Origin: Aspidapion aeneum
Lineage: Eukaryota > Arthropoda > Insecta > Coleoptera > Brentidae
Length of the DNA stretch: 64,000 bases
Direction: 5' to 3'
NCBI GenBank assembly: GCA_963576565.1
Contig: OY755042.1
Coordinates: 102,790,185-102,854,184 of the forward strand
Positions 11,574-22,627 of this stretch are shown here, one piece after another. The notes below the pieces were generated by a model that saw only the letters and a program-made list of their open reading frames with translations, was not told the origin of the DNA and searched no databases. A program made the translations under genes and the position numbers. Each line of letters opens with the position of its first letter. Within the stretch, counting starts at the first letter, position 1.

Positions 11574-11990
11574 GAGATCCCTATCACGCTCGAGAAGCGG
11601 CAAGTGCGCGGAAATGTTGGTGTATGTTGGTTTTGAAACGGTTCAGGTTGTAATCTGCAGGGAAAACTGTCGCAGGGAGTCCATTCCACAGCGATGCTGT
11701 TCTCCAGAGATATGAATTCTGATATAATGAGGTACTTGGTGCCTCTATTTTGACAGCAAATTGATGTTTACCGTCTGTTTGACGTGTTCGCCTAGTAGGT
11801 ACTACTCCCGCGGGGATCATAAGTGCCAACCCTTCAGAGCATTTTCCGTGATAATACCTGAAAAGAGAGATAGATCACCCACAGTTCTTCGATGTTCGAG
11901 ACTATCCAAGCTACGGGTTTTTTGCGCGTTAAACTGTACCAGGTTTTTGTTGCCCCAGTCCTCAATAATGAACCAGGTCGTTATTTATTT
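11574..11990 (-). pseudogene. Non-LTR retrotransposon 3' end, internally deleted
   Basis: The minus strand reads IEDWGNKNLVQFNAQKT, a block from the reverse transcriptase domain, joined directly to SLDSLEHRR, which belongs near the C-terminus. After a frameshift it continues YYHGKCSEGL, then (11829-11584) RRTRQTDG, SLWNGLPATVFP and YNLNRFKTNI. This is the usual tail of LINE reverse transcriptases whose products end in a W-N-x-L-P block. The catalytic FADD region and most of the thumb are missing between the two blocks. It is embedded in the tandem array. Dead on the evidence of a deletion plus a frameshift. Confidence 0.75.
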
Positions 11991-14583
11991 GCGATATTTG
12001 AGTTTTCAGTCATTCCATATATTGACGATCTATTTACTACAAATAAGAAAAGTAAAACAAAAATAGTAGCGCTGGCTGCTCCGGTCAAAAATTTATCGTT
12101 ATTCCGGGCCCAGCTAGACATTCCTTTGGGGCCACATATGGCTCGACGAGATAAGCTTATTTACCCGTCAACCAATGGCGTATTTAGAAAAAAAGCTTTG
12201 GGGGGGGGCTGAGACAGTTTTGTTTTAGTTATATACTTTGCTTAATTTAAAAATTGTAGGTTTTTACGATGTTACTGCCCTTTAACTGCTGTTGGACCTT
12301 TTAATCAGCTCTTTTATAAATAGCTTCACCACAAATTGGCCAACCACTCCATTCCACACAGAAAAAGTTTTAAAAAAGTAGGTTGTAGAGCCGGTCAAAA
12401 ATTTATCGTTATTCCGGGCCCAGCTATACATTTTTTTGAGGCAACATATGGCTCAACGGGATAGGCTTCTTTACCCGTCAACTATTTATGAAGTTCACGC
12501 TTTTTGATTTTTGATACAACACAGGTAGCGTAGGTGACTTAGTTTAATTGAAAAAGGTGTTTACAATGTTACTGCCCTTTGACTGTTTTTGGACCTTTTA
12601 ATCAGAGCTTTCCATGAATTGATTCGTGTAAAAATGTCTCCGCTTTGTCTAATGTGGGTCACCTACGCCACCAATTCGCCGACTACTTCATTCCACACAG
12701 AAAAAGTTTAAAAAATAATAGATAGTAGAGCCTGCCACTACGGCCTGAAATTTATTGTTATTCCAGGCCCAGCAAGATAATCCTTTGTGGTAACATATGG
12801 CTCAACGGCATAAGTTTATTTACTCGGAAACTATTTAAATAAAGTTTACGCTTCTTGATTTTTGAGAAAATAAGGACTAAGGGATAACGAGCATAGGTCG
12901 CACATGACTTTGCTTTGTTTCAAATTTATAGATGATTGCGACGTTAATGCTTTTTGACTGCTTTTAGACGTTTTAATCAGAGCCTTTTATGAAAGCGCTG
13001 CATAAATATTTCAGCACATTTTTTAAGTCATGTAAGTCATTCCATATATTGACCACCTATTTACTACAAAGAAGAAAAGTACAACAAAAATAGTAGAGCT
13101 GGCTCCGCCGGTCAAAAAGTTATCGTTGTTTCGAGCCCTCTAGACATTCTTTTGGGGCAACATATGGCTCAACGGGATAGCTTATTTACCCGTCAAATAT
13201 TTATAAAGTTTACGTTTGTTGATTTTTGATAAAATTAGTAAAGGTTAACGAACACAGGTAGCGTACGTGACTTAGTTTAATTTATAAATCGTGGGTGTTT
13301 ACTATGTTATAAGTTTTGGACTCTATAATCAAAGCTTTCCATGAATAGAGGAGTGTAAAAATGTCTCTACATCATCTTATGTGAATCACCTCTACCACGA
13401 ATTGGCCAACCACTTCATTCCACAGAGAAGTGACGGTATAATTTAAAAATCGTAGGTGTTTACGATGTAACTGCCTTTTGACTGCTTTTGGACCTTTTAA
13501 TCAGAGCTTTTCATAAATAGATTCGTGTAAAAATGTCTCCACATTATCTAATGTGAGTCACCTTCACCACCAATTGTGCAAACACTTCATTCCACAGAGA
13601 AAAAGTTTTAAAAAATAGGTAGTAGAGCGGGCGGCTTCGGCCTGAAATTTATCATTATTCCAGGCCCACTAGACAATCACTTGAAGCAACATATGGCTCA
13701 ACGGCATAAGTTTATTTACCCGGAAACTATTTAACTAAAATTTACGCTTCTTGATTTTTGAGAAAATAAGGACTAAGGGATAACGAGCATAGGTCGCACA
13801 TGACTTTGCTTTATTTCAAATTTCCTATAGACGATTGCGACGTTAATGCTTTTTGACTGCTTTTAGATGTTTTAATCAGAGTCTCTTATGAAAGCACTGC
13901 ATAAATATTTTAGCACTTTACTTTAAAAATTGTAGGTGTTTACGATGTTACTGCCCTTTGACTGCTTTTGGATCTTTTAATCAGAGCTTTCCATGAATAG
14001 AATAGTGTAAAAATGTCTACACATTGTCTTATACAAGTAACTTCACCACAAATTGGCCAACCACTCCATTCCACACAGAAAAAGTCAAAATAGGTAGTAA
14101 AATCGTTATTCCGGACCCAACTATACACTCTTTAGGAGCAAAATATGGCGTAACGGGATAAGATTATTTACCTATTAATTATTTCTAAAGTTTACCCTTA
14201 TTAATTTTTGATAAAATAAGTAAGCGATAACGAACACAGGTAGCGTACGTGACTTGGTTTACTTTGAAAATTGTAAGTTTTACGATGCTACTGTCCTTTG
14301 ACTGCTTTTGAACCATTTAATCAGAGCTTTCCATGAATAGATTCGTGTAAAAGTGTCTCCACTTTGGCTGATGTGAGTCACCTCCAACACCAATTGTCCG
14401 ACCACTTCATTCTACAGAGAAAAAGTAAAACAAAAAATAGTATAGTCGGCCGCTTCAGTCTGAAATTTATCATTATTCCGGGCCCAGCTAGACATTACTT
14501 TGGGGGCAACATATAGCTCAATGGCATAAATTTATTTACACGAAACTTTACGCTTCTTGATTTTTGAGAAAATAAGGTAAAAC

Positions 14584-14709
14584 CCGGTTCCCACCTACGA
14601 CTTTCCCGTGCGTGGCCGCACACGCGTCACATGACTCTTATAACATTTTATATTAAGATCATGTGACGCGTGAGCGGGTACCAGAGAGAAAGTTGTAGGT
14701 GGGAACCGG
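14584..14709. mobile_element. 126 bp palindromic MITE
   Basis: CCGGTTCCCACCTACGACTTTC at the left mirrors GAAAGTTGTAGGTGGGAACCGG at the right; CACGCGTCACATGA / TCATGTGACGCGTG forms the inner arms. It terminates the satellite array. Confidence 0.8.
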
Positions 14710-15155
14710 AGGCAAATTCTCGTACTATATGTTTCGAAACAGTGTGGTTCAATAATTACGTCATAATCACCAATTTATTCATTCATATCTATATTTTTGA
14801 ATTTATGTGCGTTATACGATGAAATACCGTTCACAGAGGTGTAAATTTTGAATTTATTGACAATATTTTAGTAAAAATTAAATAAAATTAAGTGTCTCAA
14901 TTAAAAAAACAAAATTTAACCATTGATTTTTTAATATTGATTTTTCAGCTAAACGTCAAAAAATGACACAATACCTCAAAACTTTTCCATTTATTTAATT
15001 TATATGCAAATCTTTAAGGCCCTTATGTTTTAATTTTTCTTTGACTACGAAATAATACAATTTCTTAAAAATCGATCTTTTATTTCTGACAAAAGTTTGC
15101 ATTTATTATTTAATTTAAAATAAAACTAACTAAAAACCGATAACAAAGCATTGAA
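14710..15155. other. AT-rich sequence downstream of a transposase relic
   Basis: Nothing recognised. It probably includes the 3' non-coding part of the mariner-like element at 15156, but no matching terminus was found. Confidence 0.35.
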
Positions 15156-16085
15156 TTAAATAAGCAAATGTTCAAAAATTCCACCGTTGTTATTCATGCA
15201 AATTCTGCATCGATGAATTAGAAACATGCTTGCGTCCTGAACCATTTGTTCAGGAATTTCTTCTATGGCTTGAACAACAGCTGCCTCAAGTTCTTCTATC
15301 GTATTATGAGTAGTAGAATAAACTTTATACTTTAAGTATCCTCAAATACAAAAAACAAGAGGCGTAAGGTCTCTTGCTGGAACCACATGTTCGCTACATC
15401 TTGAAGAGGCAAATTTTCTAAAATTTGCTCAATGTAATTTTGTAGAATTTCTAGATATCGAGATGCCGTCAAATTATTACGAAAAATGTTAAATAGTATG
15501 TGTCCTTTTATGACTCCTAGCCATACAATCAAACCATACCTAACTTGATGGTGCACTTCACGATTTAAGAACGGATTTTCATCGGCCCAGTACACGTAGT
15601 TATGTCTGTTAAACACCCCGCAGTTTGTAAACCTGCTTTCATCGGACCACAGAACCTTAAGCGGAAATTAAGGGTTTTCTTGCGATTTTTGTATGAACCA
15701 ATTGCAAAACAAGGTTCTTCTTTCTAAGTCACCATCTCGGTTGACTAATATGTGTTAAATATGAATGATATTTAAATTTTTTAGGAATTCTTTGTGCAGT
15801 TGATTTGGGTACATTATTTTCCAGTTCACGAAGGGAGATGCGAGGATTGTCAACGACACTTTGTAAAACCAGAGCTTCTATATTTTTATTAGGTTGTCGA
15901 TCACGATATAGTTTTTTAAAGGAACCTAATTCAATTAAATTGTTTCTAAGTATTCTGAAGATTGACAAACCTGGTTGTCGTAGTTCTGGATATCTCTGAA
16001 AGTACATATCTCGAGCTCTTCCAGCATTCTTATTAGACAAAATATAACATTCATACATTTCAACTTTCTCCCAATTTGGAAACAC
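15156..16085 (-). pseudogene. Mariner-like transposase (DUF4817/DDE_3 type), broken
   Basis: The N-terminal part (ATG 16085, 118 codons) has the helix-turn-helix region EKVEMYECYILSNKNAGRAR and IDKPG-type linker of the DUF4817 transposases. After a frame break and one stop (ENP-stop-FPLKVL), it continues with the first catalytic block LWSDESRF, then NRHNYVYWADENPFLNREV and KGHILFNIFRNN. The second catalytic block should read WFQQD; here WFQQ is followed by E and runs out of frame. Much of the rest is deleted, but the extreme C-terminus survives: NTIEELEAAVVQAIEE and GGIFEHLLI, ending at 15156. The protein would cut and paste DNA at TA sites; this copy cannot. Confidence 0.85.
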
Positions 16086-16581
16086 ATTAAATTTGATTGA
16101 TAATGTGACTCAAAATTTTTTTAAAGTAATTTATAGACTTTAAAACTCCAAGAGATTAATCAAATAAATGACAAAGTTTTAACAGATAGCTACGTAGGTA
16201 TGATTACAAACGCAAATACGGCCGTTGTTTCACAGCCAACCAAAAAAAAACCAGTGTTCTAAATAAATTTACATTTTTCGTCATTCAAAGATAGGCTTAT
16301 TATACATGGTTAAAAAGCTCTTGTAATGCTCTATATATTAACGTATAAATTCAATATGGCGGTCATAAGAAATAACAAAGTTGTCTATAGTTTCAAAAAA
16401 ACTAGAAGGCCTAGAAAAGATTTGTCAACGTCATTCGATTGGCTGTAGTTGCTTATATAAAACTATTAAATTTCATAAAATTTGTTTGCAAGATGGCGGA
16501 AATATTTCAATTTTTCAAAAAACACAATTTTTAGGTTTGTGCTCGATATTTTAGTAACTCCTGTAGATATCTTTAATATTG

Positions 16582-17468
16582 CTTTAATTTTCTGCTAAAA
16601 CTACTGGCTATGGAGGATTATCGGTACCCTAAAATCTGCTTTAAACGACAATCAGAACTCTCCCATATGAGCGCTAGACTCAACTGGGCACTACAGATGA
16701 GGAGTGAATTTATTGAACTTGGCTTCGAAGAAGTATGGAACGGTATGAACTTATGTGAGCTAAGACGACTTAAGCCACAAATACTTGAAAAATACCGAAA
16801 AAAAGCTTTTGAATCAGATTGTTCTATTGCCATGGCTTCAGGTTACACTAACTTCTTTACGTTCTTTACTTTTTCTCCATATCCTGCTAAATACCTTACA
16901 CTTAATTTGCCGCTCTTCATAGTGAGACTCATAGCCCAGTTGAGACTAAGCAACAAATTTTTTATGAAATTCAATGTAAAGGGCATAACCTACAGCATAA
17001 ACTCTAATGAAGACTGCACGGTATGCAATCTGCATGTAAACGAATCAATTTTCCATGTTCTTTTCGAGTGCACAATGTATCGATGCTACCGGGCAAGTTG
17101 TCTTAGAGATTTAAACCATTTTGTTGACTTTGCTGACCGCCTGGGTTCACGTGACGCCAAGTCTTTAGCTTACACTCTTATTGGCATTTTAACGACACGG
17201 CACTACTTAATGTTTGGAGATTAGTACTATGCAATGCATTTATTCAAATTCCAATCTACAACATACTTTAGTGTAAACATTTATAAAACTTTTTTTCTTG
17301 TTAGTTTGTTTTTTATTAAGATAGTTATTTAGACAGCTATTATTATTATTAATTTTTAGGTTTATCTTCACTTGTTCCATTTATTTTTTATACACATTAG
17401 TTTGTTCGGAACCTCTTATTATAGAAAAAATGTATTTTTCTTAGAAACAATAAATTGAATTGAATTGA
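16582..17468 (+). mobile_element. 5'-truncated LINE insertion with 13 bp TSD
   Basis: ATCTTTAATATTG occurs at 16569-16581 and again at 17469-17481. Between them are an open C-terminal coding frame, a 3' UTR and a tail of TTGAA repeats after AATAAA (17449-17468). The insertion splits the mariner-like element, proving it is younger. Confidence 0.85.
16583..17224 (+). CDS. LINE reverse transcriptase C-terminal fragment, open frame
   Basis: The frame is open from the insertion junction; the first ATG is at 16610 (204 codons), but this is an internal methionine of a 5'-truncated protein. Early residues WALQMRSEFIELGFEEVW resemble the region after the reverse transcriptase domain. Residues 136-154 form C-x2-C-x9-H-x4-C (CTVC, FH, FEC), the zinc-finger-like motif near the end of many LINE polyproteins. 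The polymerase and endonuclease are missing, so it cannot retrotranspose. No stops have accumulated, which suggests a fairly recent insertion. Confidence 0.75.
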   Translation, partial: FNFLLKLLAMEDYRYPKICFKRQSELSHMSARLNWALQMRSEFIELGFEEVWNGMNLCELRRLKPQILEKYRKKAFESDCSIAMASGYTNFFTFFTFSPYPAKYLTLNLPLFIVRLIAQLRLSNKFFMKFNVKGITYSINSNEDCTVCNLHVNESIFHVLFECTMYRCYRASCLRDLNHFVDFADRLGSRDAKSLAYTLIGILTTRHYLMFGD

Positions 17469-17596
17469 ATCTTTAATATTGATACAGCACTTGATTGGGC
17501 TTAGAATAGCGCAACTTTTTTCTTATTTAAACAAACTCGTATCTCTTACCATTTCCGAAATCCCCATGTAGTTGCTTTTATCTGGGACACCGTGTA

Positions 17597-18329
17597 TATA
17601 CTACGCCACTGTAATAAGCCGTGTCTACATTCTGCTACCGCGAATCAATGTTGTTCATTGATAAGTTCATCTGAGTGGAAATAAAACAGATAAACAGAAA
17701 TAGCTTTGCGTCCCTCTGCCTTTGGAAGCTGTCGATGTTCATCCAATCGAAAGCACATATAGAATATTATAGACTCCCCCTTTTGACACTAGCTTTTGAA
17801 AAAAAAAACAGACTTTAATAAATAAAAAGGTTTTGGACAGATATTAACTTTGTCACATTCACCAAAGTCCATATTACTATATAGTTGAGTGGCTTATGTT
17901 CAAAAATCTTGTCCTGTGGGATAGTTATTTTTTAAAACCACACAAATTTTAAGCTCGATTTTAAGTCACCGGGTAATATGGGTTTCAATCGACGATATAG
18001 ATAGAGTTAGAGAGTAGTGGTTAAAGTAGTGGTTAATAATACCATCAATAGGTTTTTACGGGGTTAAGAACCAGACGATCTTGGATTTAACTCAACTGTT
18101 TTTTTGTGCACCTTCGCCCGCACGAATATAAGCTGTATTCATAGACAGCTGTGCTTAATTTATGTAAGAGAGAAGTAGAAGAGAGAAAAATATATTTTGG
18201 GCGGTATCTTGAAATATTTTTCGCCATTTTATACCCGTATTCTGAGATGTGTCCATTTTTGCCACAAATGTAGTGGTGGAGAGGCACCTCTGTTCGTGAA
18301 ATGGGAAGGCAATTGCCAATGAAAACACA
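17597..18329. other. Unassigned sequence upstream of a transposase relic
   Basis: No domain recognised. It may contain the decayed N-terminus of the transposase that becomes readable at about 18330. Confidence 0.35.
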
Positions 18330-19151
18330 AGACATTTTTCGAGATGATCAGTTTCGAAAAATGGAGTTTTGTGAAACCCTAATTATTGAAAAAACGAATT
18401 AGGATCAAAATTTTATTTTTACTAGGTTTTACAGATGAATGTTCGTTTTCAATTCATGGCCGTCACAATCCCTTCGTTTAATTCGTTTAAGTTTAAAATA
18501 AACATTTGCATACTGCAGAACGGATCCAGTATCCTCAAAAACTTAATGAGTGGAATTGGATTTTGGGTGACAATATCATTGGTCCTTTTTTCATCAATGG
18601 TAATTACGAGGGAGAAATTATTTAGCTCTGTTGCAGGACCATATTATTCCTGCGATTCGACAGGTGCCAAAAGTTGATTTTAACCAAATGTGGTATATGC
18701 AAAATGGTTGCTCAGCTCATGACACTTTGCCTGGAGAGTGTTTTTAAATGAAACGTTTAGAAGGCGGCGTATTACAAGCAGGCAAGGCACTATTACCTGG
18801 CCTTCGAGATATATTTATCCAGCTGGCCTCCAAGATCATCAGATTTGGCACCCAATGATTCTTTTTATGGAGCTTTGATAAAAGCCAAATTTATTCGCAT
18901 GACCATTTAAGAGATTGGATGAACTTCGGGCAAAAATAATCACCACCCTACAATCAATGACACCTGAAATGCTAAGTAATGTCCAAATTAAATTGTACGA
19001 GGGTGGATCAAATATAAACAAGCCTTATAAACTTACTAACGGAAAAGTCATTTAAGATAAACGTGGCCATTATAATTTTAGAGTAGGGATATTCAGACGC
19101 ATGTAGGCGGATGGTAATGCCGCAATACTCATTTGGCCAGGAGCAATTGTA

Positions 19152-20536
19152 ATGAGCGAGAAGAAAGTACACAGCAATGTTGCGCAAAGAATAATCATTA
19201 AATTTCTTACACGCGAAAACGTAAAATCTGTTGAAATTCGATGCAGATTGCGGGCACAGTTCGGAAATACGACGCTTTCGTGGGTACCTGTAAAAACTTG
19301 GTGCAAAGAAATTAACGGCCGTCAGCCTGTTGACAACGTGAGTCACCCACGTCATCCGCGTACCATCATTTCTGCAGGCAAAGTTTTAGCGACCGTTTTT
19401 TGGGACTGGAGAGGAGTTTTGTTGGTCGATATTTTGCACGAACGAATAACAATAAACGCGGCTTACTACTGCAACCTACTCGACCAGGTAAAGCTTGATT
19501 ATCGTCAAAAAAATGAGCACACCCCATCCAAGACGTGTTGCTCCTGCATGTCAACGCTACACCTTATACGGCAGCTTTAACACAGGTCAAAATCAATGAA
19601 ATGCACTGGACTGTGCTGGAATACCCTCCACAAAGTCCAGATTTGTCACCTTGCGATTTTTATATGTTTGGCCCACTCAATAAGCCTTTTTCCTCGAGGT
19701 TACTAGTCACTCATTTAAGTTACTCGAAATGACGTCACGGTTACTCGGAGTAACCGCTGTATGACGTCAGACAGTCAGCTGTGGATGACATTTCCAATTG
19801 TTTGTTTTCGTTTTTACCAGGAGCTTCCGAAATGCAAAAAATAATTCATTGTTTCCACCAATGCATGCCTACCCCGATTCAAAAAACGTATCACGGGACA
19901 TGGATTTATACCAGTTTTAAATGCAGCGTTACCTGATGCGTTTTTTGAATCGGGGTGGAAACAGGGTGCTCCTTTGGTATTCTGTGGTAAGGCCGCAGTA
20001 CCACAGAACACCAAATGCAGTACATTTTAAGACTAGTTGCAGTTGAATTGATATAGGACCAACTTCAAGGGATGTGCTTCATTTTCTACCGTTACCAAAC
20101 ATAATTCGTTGGTAATATATATATTAAAATCATTGAGTTGTATAACGCCCTGTAGGGTATAGAAGTCAATGATTAAAATCAAACATTTTGAAAAAAAAAC
20201 AAAACAAAACGATCTTAACCTCAAAATATTTCAGCAACCACGTCTGCTAGGCTGGTTACACTGTGTGGTTACTCGTGACGTCATAGTTAGTGTTACTCAG
20301 CGAAGAAAAACAGAAAACGAGTAACCAGGTTACCTGGTAACTTGTAGTTACTGCGAGGAAAAACGCTTAATGATTCACTGGGAGGCAAGCAATTTTAGAC
20401 CAATGAAGAAATGGAGGCATTCGTGCGCAACTGGTTAGATACCCGCCCAGCTTTCTTTTATGAAAACGGGATTAGGAAACTGTCAAACCGTTGGGAAAAG
20501 TGTATTAACAGAGAAGGGGGATGTGTAGAAAAGTAG
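19152..20536 (+). pseudogene. Mariner transposase (D,D34D type), inactivated
   Basis: ATG at 19152. Residues 1-75 are the N-terminal helix-turn-helix region (VAQRIIIKFLTRENVKSVEI). The frame then jumps from HPRTIIS to GKVLATVFWDWRGVLLVD: a deletion removed the first catalytic aspartate. After NAAYYCNLLDQVK a frameshift leads to LLLHVNATPYTAA, where the family has HDN, so the second aspartate is valine. The third survives in SPDLSPCDFYMFGPL. An inserted element follows (19690-20366). Then the end of the protein returns as NDSLGGKQF, MEAFVRNWLDTRPAFF and GIRKLSNRWEKC, stopping at 20536. Inactive on three independent counts. Confidence 0.88.
19690..20366. mobile_element. TIR element inserted in the mariner ORF
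   Basis: TTTTTCCTCGAGGTTACTAG at the left mirrors the CTGCGAGGAAAAA end; GTTACTCG and TGACGTCA words repeat at both ends. The interior has two smaller hairpins: CCCCGATTCAAAAAACG (about 19875) against CGTTTTTTGAATCGGGG (about 19940), and TTTGGTATTCTGTGGTA against TACCACAGAACACCAAA (about 19973-20013). No coding. Confidence 0.7.
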
Positions 20537-20994
20537 AAAAAATTTCTGTTTTGTGTCATGTTTCAAAAGAACTAGTTTATAAACAAAGGCTTGTTTATAT
20601 TTGAATCACCCTCGTATAAAAGGTTCGGATACTGTTTAGCATAGAGCGGTGGTATTTTTGAGGTTTTCTGCCAGAAAACTATATGCGATCTATAGATGCG
20701 TTATCATTATTTGAGTAAAACAATTTAATCATATCCAGTTTTTCTTTTGCAGAAAAAACCATCTTTAACCGCACTTAAAACTAAATTTGACAAGTTGACA
20801 AAACAATAGCATCACTTTTTTTGTCAAGGCGATTGTCTTTTTCATGGCTGCCTTGAGGTTTAAAAGAGTATCAATTTAACAGTTTTTAACGCATATTCAT
20901 TCTTTAAATCAAGGTGAAAAGTTGTATAAAAACCTAAAATAATATACAGGGTGTTCCATTTTAAAAAAACATCGACCCGTCAAATTGGGATATT

Positions 20995-22627
20995 TACAGG
21001 GTGTCCGAGCTAAAAGGTAACAGACGTGTTTTTGGGTATTTTTCGTAAGAATTTGAAGAAACGCTCGGACACGTCAATTTTGTTTGCGAGGGGGACACTT
21101 TTTCGCTATCTTGAAATTTTTGTAGCACGCACCATATTCAAGGGGTATGCTTTACCCCTATATTTTAAATATGGAAAGTGGGTCTAGTGATACCTCGTTT
21201 TGAAGGCCTCTTGAATATCTTTACAACAGTGTAAAAAATTTAAAAATATGTCTATTAGTTTTTGAGATAATTGCCTTCAAACTTTCAAATTTAACATGGA
21301 CTGAAAATAAAAATATTATGAGAATTTTATATTTTTCGGATTTAATTTTTTATTTTATGATTCCATGTAAAATTTGAAAATTTAAAAGCAAATATCTCAA
21401 AAACCAATCTATGGATTTTTGAAATTTTTACACTTTTGTAAAGATATTCAAGAGAACTTCAAAACAAGGTATCACTAGACCCACTTTCCCTATTAAAAAA
21501 ATATAGGGGTAAAATATACCCCTCAAACCCACATAACACAAAAATCACATCAACGTTAAATTAACGTAAACAAAAAAACAAAGTTTTTTTTTACTTGAAA
21601 ACAACTTCATAGCATGTAATATTTATTTTGTTAAATCTACATGCTTGAAGATAACATAAAAACAAGGAGAAATCAAGCTATAAAAATGTACTTTTTACTG
21701 AAGTTTCTGGTGCTGTGTATATAACGTGTTTTTTACCCTCATTATTTTTATGTACCAAATTCACACTTGAAAAGTCCTCCACAACATGTTCTAAAACGCC
21801 ACTAGATTAAGACTTCTCAAACCTACTAACTTTCTGCGTCTTTTTTGGTCACGATTTTTTAATAAAAAAATTTTAACTTAAAAGAAACGCGAAGAGAAGT
21901 TATAAAAGTTCAATAGTTTAAGACTACAACACTTCAAGACAATTTTAAAGATGGCGCTCAGGGCAAGACAAAATATCTATTTATCTATCTATGTACATTA
22001 TGTTTTTTTTAAAAGCTAAACAAGATTTTTTAACAGTAAACACTTGTACAGAATATTAATCTCTTTATCACGTTAATAATAGATGCGTCGTGATCGTGAA
22101 GGATCAGGGATCAGTTTCTTAACAAATTTTGGGAGTTTAGAGGCCAAAGCACTGCCTGATAGATTTCTTTAAAGTGAAAAATCCCGACAATAGGTGGCGC
22201 TGCTGCTAGTGAAATCTCAAAAAAAAATCGGTAAAAGTTGCGTTTAAAAATTCGTGTAGAAAAGGCGTGAATCTAATGTGATTTTAACGTAAAAACATTG
22301 CTGTTTTAATTTGATAATGGCGTTATTACAACGCAGTTTTTAGCAACGTTATTTTTTATAACGTTAATGAATGACCTATTAAGCTTGTTTTCATATATGA
22401 ATTAAACGTTTTTTTCTAGCAGCTTTTAAAATCAACGTTTTTTTTCTCACGCCTTTTTTACATGTTAAACACGTGATTGTGCTATGTGGGAAGATGGTGC
22501 GTGTTTTTCAAAATAGCCAAAAAGTATCCCCCTCGCAAACAAAATCGACGTTTTCGAGCGTTTCTCCAAATTCGCACAAAAAATACCCAAAAACACCTCT
22601 GTTACCTTTTAGTTGGGACAACCTGCA
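20995..22627. mobile_element. Tc1/mariner-ended element with long mirrored arms
   Basis: The left end TACAGGGTGTCCGAGCTAAA and following ~135 bases mirror 22491-22627, including AGGTAACAG, TGTTTTTGGGTATTTTT and GTTTGCGAGGGGG. A second mirrored pair lies inside (about 21130-21300 against 21380-21527). It is interrupted by 21528-22490. A separate 50-base end of the same type (TACAGGGTGTTCC) precedes it at 20945. Confidence 0.7.
21528..22490. mobile_element. Nested TIR element (CCCACATARCACAA ends)
   Basis: CCCACATAACACAAAAATCAC at the left mirrors the TGTGCTATGTGGG end at 22490. It sits inside one arm of the surrounding element. No ORF with recognisable content. Confidence 0.65.

Larger units (their letters stand above)
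9794..14580 (+). repeat. Degenerate ~350 bp tandem array (satellite-like)
   Basis: About ten head-to-tail copies marked by ATTCCGGGCCCAGCTAGACA, CATATGGCTCAACGG, GTTTACGATGTTACTGCC and CTTTTAATCAGAGCTTTCC. The GGCCCAG landmark recurs near 9924, 10271, 12107, 12417, 12767, 13131, 13664, 14112 and 14478, with spacing of 310-530 bases, so copies vary in length. It is interrupted by the foldback at 10328 and a LINE piece at 11574. Frames such as 11892-12212 are translations of the repeat. Confidence 0.85.
15156..17594 (-). mobile_element. Mariner-like element carrying the DUF4817 relic, split by a LINE
   Basis: The right terminus ends CTGGGACACCG (17594) next to TA. Its subterminal region (16240-16581 plus 17482-17594) is found again, reversed, at 27845-28255. 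The left terminus was not found. The LINE at 16582-17468 interrupts it. Confidence 0.65.
18998..20614 (+). mobile_element. Mariner (TcMar-Mariner) element with both TIRs
   Basis: CGAGGGTGGATCAAATATAA at the left and TTATATTTGAATCACCCTCG at the right, TA on both sides (18996-18997, 20615-20616). It is inserted in the C-terminal coding part of the transposase relic described at 18330, and is itself interrupted at about 19690-20366. Confidence 0.9.
18330..20672 (+). pseudogene. Second DUF4817/DDE_3-type transposase, split by a mariner
   Basis: Readable blocks in order: DDQFRKMEFCETLIIEK and DQNFIF (from 18340), WILGDNIIGPFFINGN (about 18555), YLALLQDHIIPAIRQVP, then MWYMQNGCSAHD, LNETFRRRRI and LQSMTPEMLSNVQ. 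The usual second catalytic block is FQQDG; here it is YMQNG, so the aspartate has become asparagine. At 18997 a mariner interrupts it. Beyond 20614 the same protein resumes with YKRFGYCLA-stop-SGGIFE, the family C-terminus. Several frameshifts and stops. It is a different lineage from the relic at 15156. Confidence 0.8.

Noticed and set aside
11892..12212. A 106-codon ORF inside the tandem array
   Set aside because: It reads through satellite units; other units carry the same phrase in broken frames, and its end is a G-run.
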